A stretch of DNA of 20,613 nucleotides, taken from JAUXFK01 sp034189035 (GTDB lineage: Bacteria; Desulfobacterota; UBA8473). Below, one piece after another: positions 15,150-20,613 of the stretch. The stretch spans positions 1-20,613 of the forward strand of contig JAXHVA010000074.1 in the NCBI GenBank assembly GCA_034189035.1, given 5' to 3'. The position numbers and the translations under genes are program-made. The notes under the pieces are model-generated. The model worked only from the letters and a program-made list of their open reading frames with translations. It was not told the origin of the DNA and made no database searches. Each line of letters starts with the position of its first letter. The first letter of the stretch is position 1.

Positions 15150-15177
15150 ATTTTAATACATAATTACGGTTTGTCAA
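15150..15177 (-). promoter_or_regulatory. Promoter of tRNA-Gly
   Basis: Minus-strand TTGACA (15172-15177, perfect) and TAAAAT (15150-15155, 5 of 6) have a 16-nt spacer and end 36 nt before the first base of the tRNA. A short inverted repeat ACCCTTTT/AAAAGGGT (15177-15194) abuts the -35. Confidence 0.7.
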
Positions 15178-15194
15178 CCCTTTTTTAAAAGGGT

Positions 15195-15595
15195 CGTTTA
15201 GAACTGTATAGTCTGTATTGTGGCTTTATTTGGTTTCATCGATTTCTTTTTTCCGGCAGTTGACCAGATACTTTTTCGTTTTAAAAAAAATTTGAGATGG
15301 TTTAGTGTTATGTAAAAAGAAAATTATTCACAAGCTTCTATAGCGGTCAATATTTAACCACAACTTCGTGCAACTCATTTCAAAAAGCTAAACTGTTGCG
15401 AAAAGACAAATCGGTTCTCTGTCTTGGCAACAAGCCTGCTAAAAGGTGTTGACAACCTGTACTGTACTTTATTAATATCAGAGCATTGGCAGGTTTTGCC
15501 CATAAGAAAAATTCCACTCTCAAACCTTGGTATTACTTTTTTCAGGTGAACGTAACGTAAGAAGGAAAAATGTCTTTATGAGGAGGACAATTCGA
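15195..15595 (+). other. ilvD upstream region with hairpin
   Basis: No gene is visible here. A bulged hairpin pairs TGTTGC (15394-15399) and AAGACA (15403-15408) with TGTCTT (15420-15425) and GCAACA (15427-15432), ending 16 bp before the ilvD -35. It may be an operator or the relic of a terminator, since no T tract follows. I see no T-box or leader peptide of branched-chain codons. Confidence 0.45.
15449..15478 (+). promoter_or_regulatory. Candidate promoter of ilvD
   Basis: TTGACA (15449-15454) is perfect and TAATAT (15473-15478) matches 4 of 6, with an 18-nt spacer. It would give a leader of about 110 nt before the ilvD ATG. Confidence 0.45.
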
Positions 15596-17269
15596 ATGCG
15601 AAGTGATTTAATGAAAAAGGGATTGGAAAAATCTCCCCACCGGTCTCTGTTTAAGGCTATGGGTTACACAGACGAGGAAATATCACGTCCTATCATTGGG
15701 GTTGCGAATTCCCAAAACGAAATCATCCCTGGGCATATCCATCTTGGGGATATTTCCGATGCAGTAAAGGCAGGGATTCGAATGGCTGGAGGGACTCCAG
15801 TGGAATTTTCTACGATCGGTGTGTGTGATGGCATAGCCATGGATCATGAGGGTATGAAATATTCCCTGGCAAGCAGGGAGCTTATTGCAGACTCTATTGA
15901 GGTCATGGCCTATGCCCATCCGTTCGATGCCTTGGTTTTAATACCCAATTGTGACAAGATTGTTCCAGGGATGATAATGGCTGCATTGAGGCTTAATATC
16001 CCGTCTATTGTAATCAGCGGCGGTCCAATGTTGGCAGGCAGGATTAATGGTCAAGATATAGATCTTATCACGGTCTTTGAGGGTATAGGAGGTGTAAAAT
16101 CAGGGAAGATAACTGAAGAAGAGCTAAGAGAACTGGAGGACATGGCATGTCCTGGCTGTGGTTCATGTGCAGGGATGTTCACTGCCAATTCAATGAACTG
16201 TTTAACCGAAGCGTTGGGATTAGGGCTTCCTGGAAACGGAACAATCCCTGCACCCCAAGCAGCGAGAAGGAGACTCGCAAAACTCGCTGGAAAAAAGATT
16301 ATGGAACTCCTTGAAAGAGACATAAAGCCAAGGGACATTGCTACGATATCGGCCTTTAAAAACGCTATTGCTATAGATATGGCACTGGGCTGTTCTACAA
16401 ACACTGTCTTGCACGTCCCTGCACTCGCTCATGAGGCAAAACTGACTCTCGGATTGGAGATATTCAACGAGATAAGCAAAAAAACCCCCCATCTATGCTC
16501 CTTAAGCCCTGCAGGGCCTCATCGTCTGCAAGACCTCAATGAGGCGGGTGGTGTATCGGCTGTTATGACAGAACTCGTTACACTGGGTTTGATAGATCAA
16601 GATGTAATAACCGTTACAGGAAAAAGCTTGATGGAAAATCTAAGGGGAGCAAAGGTATTGGATAGAACGGTTATCAAACCAATAGACAGCCCATACCATC
16701 AAGAAGGGGGAATCGCTATCTTAAAAGGCAATCTAGCGCCTGATGGGGCTGTGGTAAAACAGTCCGCTGTTGCATCAGAAATGTTGAAAAGTGAAGGAAA
16801 AGCCAGGGTATTTAACTCTGAAGAGGAGGCAGTTGAATCTATTCTTGGAGGGAGAATACGACCTGGCGACGTTGTTGTAATACGATATGAAGGTCCAAAA
16901 GGAGGCCCTGGAATGCGGGAGATGCTCACACCCACATCTGCTATAGTCGGTATGGGCTTGGATAAGGAGGTTGCACTCATTACAGATGGAAGGTTCAGCG
17001 GTGGAACGAGGGGCGCAGCCATAGGCCATATATCTCCTGAAGCTGCACAGGGGGGGATGATCGCTTTTATAGAAGAAGGAGATCTTATTGAGATTGACAT
17101 ACCGAATAAAAGACTCACATTGAAGGTAGGTGATAAAGATATCGAACAAAGAAAAAGAAACTGGAAGCCTCTGGAGCCTAAAATAAAAAGCGGTTATGTG
17201 TATAGATATTCAAAACTTGTAACATCTGCAAGTACAGGGGCGGTATTTAAGGATCCAGGATCTCCCTGA
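15596..17269 (+). CDS. ilvD: Dihydroxy-acid dehydratase
   Basis: This Fe-S enzyme dehydrates 2,3-dihydroxy-3-methyl acids to 2-oxo acids in valine, leucine and isoleucine synthesis. At 557 residues it matches the shorter IlvD type. Cluster or metal residues are visible in PNCDKIVPGM (Cys119) and CPGCGSCAGMF (Cys185, Cys188, Cys191). CDGIAMDHEGMKYSL, CSTNTVLHVPA and the C-terminal DGRFSGGTRGAAIGHISPEA are diagnostic. The segment NEIIPGHIHL has Gly where many bacterial enzymes have Cys (PCN), as in archaeal-type IlvD. I start it at the ATG at 15596, where AGGAGGA lies 8 nt ahead and the MRSDLMKKGLEK start fits relatives; the frame is open 23 codons further up. No other ilv gene is adjacent. Its last 23 nt overlap the tupC-like gene tail-to-tail. 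Confidence 0.96.
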   Translation: MRSDLMKKGLEKSPHRSLFKAMGYTDEEISRPIIGVANSQNEIIPGHIHLGDISDAVKAGIRMAGGTPVEFSTIGVCDGIAMDHEGMKYSLASRELIADSIEVMAYAHPFDALVLIPNCDKIVPGMIMAALRLNIPSIVISGGPMLAGRINGQDIDLITVFEGIGGVKSGKITEEELRELEDMACPGCGSCAGMFTANSMNCLTEALGLGLPGNGTIPAPQAARRRLAKLAGKKIMELLERDIKPRDIATISAFKNAIAIDMALGCSTNTVLHVPALAHEAKLTLGLEIFNEISKKTPHLCSLSPAGPHRLQDLNEAGGVSAVMTELVTLGLIDQDVITVTGKSLMENLRGAKVLDRTVIKPIDSPYHQEGGIAILKGNLAPDGAVVKQSAVASEMLKSEGKARVFNSEEEAVESILGGRIRPGDVVVIRYEGPKGGPGMREMLTPTSAIVGMGLDKEVALITDGRFSGGTRGAAIGHISPEAAQGGMIAFIEEGDLIEIDIPNKRLTLKVGDKDIEQRKRNWKPLEPKIKSGYVYRYSKLVTSASTGAVFKDPGSP

Positions 17270-17918
17270 TCTTACCTTCAGATAGAATAATAACCTTATC
17301 AGCAAGCCGACAGGCCTGATTAAAATCATGGGTGGCAAATATAATCGTTGCCTTATATATACAGTTCAACTGTTTGACTATCTTCTCTAATAAATCTATA
17401 TTCATTTTATCTATATTTGCCGTAGGTTCATCGAGGAACAGGACCTTTGGGTTCACAGCAATTGCTCTTGCAATTGCCACCCTCTGGATCTCCCCAGAGG
17501 AAAGTTCATTTGCTTTCCTCTTTTGAAAACCTGTTAATCCTACCAAATCAAGGCATTCACTGACCCTTTTCCTCTGTTCTTTTTTACTTAAACATCGAAT
17601 CCTCAAACCATAGGCTACATTCTTCTCAACAGTTGTTTTGAAGAGGAAAGGATTCTGAAAAACCATAGTCATCTCTCGTCTCAGTGTGAATCCATTATTC
17701 TCACGGCTGTTCATCTCCAATCCATCAAAAAAAATCATTCCGGATGTCGGTTTGACTAGGAGAGCCAGTATGGAAAGCAGTGTAGTCTTTCCTGAACCAT
17801 TTGGCCCCATCACTCCATATATCTCCCCCTTATTGATTGCCAGGTCTGATATATCTAGTACCTTGGTTCCGTTGTAGAATTTTTTCAAATCTTTTATTTT
17901 AAATTGAACGCTTCCCAC
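17247..17918 (-). CDS. tupC: Tungstate-type ABC transporter, ATP-binding protein
   Basis: This 223-residue ATPase powers the importer. It has Walker A GPNGSGKTT at 38-46, a Q-loop (TMVFQNPFLF), the signature LSSGEIQRVAIARA, Walker B VLFLDEPTANID and the switch His in IIFATHDFNQA. It is short, lacking the C-terminal regulatory TOBE or molybdopterin-binding domain seen in ModC, which fits TupC. The start is a GTG at 17918, 8 nt after the permease stop, with no better ATG. The substrate is assigned from the neighbouring binding protein. The stop lies inside the 3' end of ilvD, and no terminator is visible between the convergent genes. Confidence 0.85.
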   Translation of the reverse strand: MGSVQFKIKDLKKFYNGTKVLDISDLAINKGEIYGVMGPNGSGKTTLLSILALLVKPTSGMIFFDGLEMNSRENNGFTLRREMTMVFQNPFLFKTTVEKNVAYGLRIRCLSKKEQRKRVSECLDLVGLTGFQKRKANELSSGEIQRVAIARAIAVNPKVLFLDEPTANIDKMNIDLLEKIVKQLNCIYKATIIFATHDFNQACRLADKVIILSEGKIREILDP

Positions 17919-17926
17919 TTTTTAAC

Positions 17927-18622
17927 TCAACTTCCTGCTCTCCCTTGTAACCAGTTAAAGAAAATATTCACCCAAAATGCTACTATAAGAAGAACAAATC
18001 CCAATGCAAGGGAAAATGCAAAATCGCCCTTTGCCGTTTCCAGTGCAATGGCAGTAGTCATTGTTCGAGTATATCCCCTGATATTTCCGCCCACCATCAA
18101 AGCGCAGCCCACTTCAGTAATCACCCGACCAAACCCTGCGATTACTGCAGAAATCAATGCGAATCTTGCCTCAGAAAGAACCGTCAATGCAGTTTGAATC
18201 CGATTCGCCCCCATGGAAAGGGCAGTGATTCTTACTCGGGAATCTACCCCCTGGGTGGCAGAGATCGTAAGGGCAACGATAATCGGTGTCGCTAAGACGA
18301 ACTGGCCGATTACCATTGCCCATGGAGTGAAGAGAAGTCCTAAAGCTCCCAATGGCCCCTGCCTGGAAATGAAAGAGTACAATAAAAGCCCCACTACGAC
18401 TGTGGGAAAAGCCATAAGGGTGTTAAACAGGGTAATCAGTGTCCTTTTACCCCTAAAAATCCCTGTTCCGATAATAAAACCTATGGGTATTCCCGCTATA
18501 GAGGCAAGGAAAGTGGCCACTGCAGATACCCTTAAAGAGAGTAAAGCAATGCCGAGTACTTCTTGGTCAAGGGAAAAGATCAACCCACAGGCCTTTAAAA
18601 ACCCGGCGAATATATAATCCAT
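17927..18622 (-). CDS. tupB: Tungstate-type ABC transporter, permease
   Basis: A 231-residue inner-membrane permease with about five or six hydrophobic helices (SLRVSAVATFLASIAGIPIG, TLITLFNTLMAFPTVVVGLL, WAMVIGQFVLATPIIVALTI, then the C-terminal FALGF-like helix). The cytoplasmic coupling loop is present as ITALSMGANRIQTALTVLSEARFALISAV, with the EAA-type Gly. Length and sequence fit TupB/WtpB-type permeases, and the homologous group also includes uncharacterised anion importers. The ATG at 18622 follows a TTG and has AAGAG 7 nt upstream. It is 9 nt after the binding-protein gene. Confidence 0.85.
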   Translation of the reverse strand: MDYIFAGFLKACGLIFSLDQEVLGIALLSLRVSAVATFLASIAGIPIGFIIGTGIFRGKRTLITLFNTLMAFPTVVVGLLLYSFISRQGPLGALGLLFTPWAMVIGQFVLATPIIVALTISATQGVDSRVRITALSMGANRIQTALTVLSEARFALISAVIAGFGRVITEVGCALMVGGNIRGYTRTMTTAIALETAKGDFAFSLALGFVLLIVAFWVNIFFNWLQGRAGS

Positions 18623-18631
18623 CAAACGCTC

Positions 18632-19459
18632 TTATGGGTTGGGAACAGCCATCGGCATAAAGAGTGGCTTTCCAAACCTCTCCATCCCAAATTCTTTTAT
18701 GATCTTCTGCCCCTGTATAGATGTTACCCAGCTAATTAACGCCATTGCCTTTGTATAATTCGTATGAGGATGTTTTGCCGGATTGACAGCAATAATCCCA
18801 TATGGGTTAAAGAGTATAGGGTCACCCTCAAAGAGAACAGGGAGATCGATCTTTTTGTCTACCCAAAAGGCAAGATACGTACCCCGGTCTGTCAGGGTAT
18901 ATGCCTCCTTCTCGTAAGCTATTGTCAATACTGCACCCATACCTTTTCCTGCCTCCAGATACCACATCCCCGAAGGGGAAACACCCGCAATTTTCCACAG
19001 TGTCAATTCCTTTATATTGGTCCCTGAATTATCCCCTCTCGATACGAATGTAGATTTTTTTAGCGCAATATTATGAAAAGCTTCTCCTGCAGTTTTTGCT
19101 TCTCTTATCCCAGCAGGGTCGGATCTTGGCCCGATAATCACAAAGTCATTGTACATGACATCCCTGCGGTTTACACCATATCCATCTTTTAGAAACTTAT
19201 CCTCAAGCGTTCGGGCATGAACAAGGGTAATATCCACATCCCCATTCTCTGCCAATTTCAATGCCTTTCCTGTTCCCACAGAGATTACATCTACCTTTAC
19301 ATTGAACTTCTCTTCAAAAGGTGGAAGAAGCACATCAAGCAATCCAGAATTCTCGGTACTGGTAGTTGTGGAAAGTCTCAACCTGTCATTTGCGAAAACA
19401 AGTGAGACAGATGTTAATAGAAAGAAAATGATAAAAATTAGCACGTTAATCCTTTTCAT
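18632..19459 (-). CDS. tupA: Tungstate-binding protein of the ABC importer
   Basis: This 275-residue periplasmic (or anchored) binding protein captures the oxyanion for the TupBC complex. A Sec signal peptide is clear (residues 1-23, cleavage after VFA). The mature protein starts NDRLRLSTTTSTENSGLLD; the TTTSTENSGL stretch (31-40) is the signature of TupA-type tungstate binders. DVDITLVHARTLEDKFL, NDFVIIGPRSDPAGI, FVSRGDNSGTNIKEL and TDRGTYLAF are also typical. Specificity for tungstate over molybdate follows from family resemblance. GGAGG lies 7 nt before the ATG at 19459. It is the first gene of the operon and is preceded by a structured leader with an intrinsic terminator. Confidence 0.88.
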   Translation of the reverse strand: MKRINVLIFIIFFLLTSVSLVFANDRLRLSTTTSTENSGLLDVLLPPFEEKFNVKVDVISVGTGKALKLAENGDVDITLVHARTLEDKFLKDGYGVNRRDVMYNDFVIIGPRSDPAGIREAKTAGEAFHNIALKKSTFVSRGDNSGTNIKELTLWKIAGVSPSGMWYLEAGKGMGAVLTIAYEKEAYTLTDRGTYLAFWVDKKIDLPVLFEGDPILFNPYGIIAVNPAKHPHTNYTKAMALISWVTSIQGQKIIKEFGMERFGKPLFMPMAVPNP

Positions 19460-19476
19460 TGAATACCTCCTTCAAT

Positions 19477-19515
19477 AAAAAAGCCAACATCGTGTTTAAA
19501 GATATAGATGTTGGC
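19477..19515 (-). terminator. Leader terminator (attenuator) of the tup operon
   Basis: On the minus strand GCCAACATC (19507-19515) and GATGTTGGC (19483-19491) form a perfect 9-bp stem with a 15-nt loop, followed by six T (19477-19482). It ends 17 nt before the tupA ATG, with the GGAGG site after it. No gene ends upstream, so it can only act on the tup leader transcript. Confidence 0.88.
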
Positions 19516-19540
19516 CTTGTTTAAAAATATGAAGTATTAC

Positions 19541-19638
19541 AACTCCTTTCCAAACACGGGAGGCATGGAAGTTTCCCGCCATACCCATTGTCTACCTTTT
19601 CTTAGATCTAAAACCCTTAGATAAGATAGATCGGAGCT
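19541..19638 (-). promoter_or_regulatory. Candidate Moco/Tuco-type riboswitch
   Basis: The tup leader upstream of the terminator folds in a way that resembles the Moco RNA motif. An outer helix pairs AGCTCC (19633-19638) with GGAGTT (19541-19546). Within it are a multi-part AT-rich arm (TCTA, TCTTA and TCTAA pairing with TTAGA, TAAGA and TAGA, about 19587-19629) and an arm GGTATGG/CCATGCC closing CGGGAAACTT. Then comes a purine-rich TTTGGAAAGGAG. The aptamer ends about 25 nt before the terminator stem, the usual expression-platform geometry. Some Moco-motif RNAs lacking one stem are thought to sense the tungsten cofactor and lie upstream of tungstate transporters. I judged the match by eye and from memory of the consensus. 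Confidence 0.5.
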
Positions 19639-19721
19639 CAAATATTATGAATAATTATTCAAATGAGTTGATGATATTGGTCAAAAAACGAACACTATTC
19701 CGAATTGAATACTTATTTTTA

Positions 19722-19750
19722 TTTATATGTTAGTTCTCAATTTATGTCAA
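19722..19750 (-). promoter_or_regulatory. Promoter of the tup operon
   Basis: Minus-strand TTGACA (19745-19750, perfect) and TATAAA (19722-19727, 5 of 6) are separated by exactly 17 nt. Transcription from about 19715 gives a leader of about 255 nt containing the putative aptamer and attenuator. Confidence 0.75.
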
Positions 19751-20365
19751 GCAAAATAGGTTTTTAAAAAGTAATCACAAAATAGATGCCAACAAAAAGG
19801 TCTAGGTAAAAAGGCTAAGCGGCTCATTTTGTTAAGACCACAGGCAGAGATTTTTGATACACTTTACTATTTTCCTAAAGGTTTTTGCACTGGAGTTTGG
19901 GAATTAATAGATCCCAATTGAAGTTTATAAGACGGTTTTTCAGATCATAAAAAAAGAAAGAGTATAGCTCAATATATCCAGACTAACTTTGTTATTTCAT
20001 CAGTTTCAAAGAAAATTTGTTTTCCATATTCACACCAATATTGTGATTTTCTAAGAAATTATTCATTTTTATTGATTTAATGGAACTATCGTTTCTATTA
20101 TAAGGTCCATTGACTGTAATTGTCTATTTTTCTCTTTTTTATGAGTTGACTCAACACTATATTTATTCTATACAGATAACAATATTTAATTAATGAAACA
20201 GATTCGTGAAAACTTCATAAATTACTGTGGTCGAAAATTGAATAATGCCGATATGCATTAATAGTCTGCTAAAACCCTCTATTGAAAGAAATAAAATTAC
20301 TTAATAGCTTAATCTAGAATACATCAAACTCAATTTATGCTATTAAAAATTAAGTTACCATATCA

Positions 20366-20387
20366 TTTTTCGTAACAATCTCATAAT
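20366..20387 (+). repeat. Direct repeat copy 1
   Basis: TTTTTCGTAACAATCTCATA and two further bases match the copy at 20470-20491 at 21 of 22 positions, 104 bp apart. Confidence 0.55.
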
Positions 20388-20469
20388 ACGTTGCGTCTTA
20401 CCTTGTAGACATAAAACTTTCTGGTCATCACAACTAAAAACCTGAACACGTTTAAGAAATGGAAAATAT

Positions 20470-20491
20470 TTTTTCGTAACAAACTCATAAT
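20470..20491 (+). repeat. Direct repeat copy 2
   Basis: The second copy differs from the first only at position 14 (A for T) and runs into a palindrome ACTCATAATGAGT (20482-20494). Confidence 0.55.
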
Positions 20492-20550
20492 GAGTCATTA
20501 CCACCGGCATAGCCGACAGCTTGCTTAGCCCTCCTAAAGGGTACTTTTAC

Positions 20551-20578
20551 TTGCATCCCTTAAGGGAATCTATATAAA
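20551..20578 (+). promoter_or_regulatory. Weak promoter-like site with palindromic spacer
   Basis: TTGCAT (20551-20556) and TATAAA (20573-20578) have a 16-nt spacer. The palindrome CCCTTAAGGG (20557-20566) lies between them and could be an operator. The putative gene would lie beyond the right edge, so this cannot be tested from the window. Confidence 0.25.
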
Positions 20579-20613
20579 GCTCTAATGCCAAGATACAAGA
20601 GGTATACCCGTGG

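Larger units (their letters stand above)
19751..20613. other. AT-rich region without a recognisable gene
   Basis: Neither strand has a frame of protein-like composition over about 60 codons. The stretch contains a pair of 22-nt near-identical direct repeats, short palindromes near the right edge and a weak promoter-like site. It may be decayed intergenic or former mobile DNA. Confidence 0.6.

Noticed and set aside
15195..15595. T-box or amino-acid leader-peptide attenuator for ilvD
   Set aside because: No T-box sequence, no run of branched-chain codons and no terminator with a T tract could be found.
1..20613. CRISPR array, phage or defence island
   Set aside because: No regularly spaced repeats, Cas, integrase, toxin-antitoxin or restriction genes are recognisable in the window.

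Overview
The window reads like a moderately AT-rich bacterial chromosome, most probably from an anaerobic Desulfobacterota (old Deltaproteobacteria) or a near relative. That placement is an inference from the gene mix: a tungstate-type ABC transporter, a DUF503/YlxP gene inside the nusA-infB operon, an archaeal-like IlvD with a PGHIHL segment, a TRL-like lipoprotein, and a decayed IS4-family element. No single marker here fixes the taxon. Layout from left to right: (1) 1-2200: a terminator from an off-window gene, a minus-strand MFS permease, then about 850 bp of decayed DNA holding a broken reading frame of unknown family, a compact palindromic element able to fold two ways, and a roughly 240 bp imperfect inverted repeat that runs into the stop codon of the next gene. 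(2) 2182-4307: a membrane-anchored TPR protein (minus) divergent from a stand-alone degenerate receiver-domain protein (plus). (3) 4328-5490: a decayed IS4-family insertion sequence with both terminal inverted repeats still readable. (4) 5630-5947: a small TRL-like lipoprotein. (5) 6091-15114, minus strand: the classical translation/transcription/RNA-decay operon rimP-nusA-infB-DUF503-rbfA-(small ORF)-truB-rpsO-pnp, headed by a tRNA-Gly(CCC) gene with a strong intrinsic terminator between the tRNA and rimP. (6) 15596-17269: ilvD on the plus strand, whose 3' end overlaps tail-to-tail with (7) 17247-19459: a tupA-tupB-tupC-like tungstate ABC importer operon on the minus strand. (8) 19751-20613: AT-rich DNA without a recognisable gene. 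How the parts work together: the rimP-pnp cluster makes ribosome maturation, antitermination, initiation, tRNA modification and RNA turnover factors from one long transcript. The tRNA-Gly occupies the place that metY holds ahead of rimP in E. coli. The tup operon has a near-consensus promoter, a structured leader that resembles a Moco/Tuco riboswitch, and a textbook intrinsic terminator just before the tupA ribosome binding site, so its transcription is probably controlled by premature termination in response to the tungsten/molybdenum cofactor. I found no CRISPR array, phage module, toxin-antitoxin pair or obvious new defence system. The most rewarding targets are the tup leader, the tRNA-Gly/terminator/rimP junction, the inverted-repeat elements at 1844-2200, the degenerate receiver, and the small ORF in front of truB.
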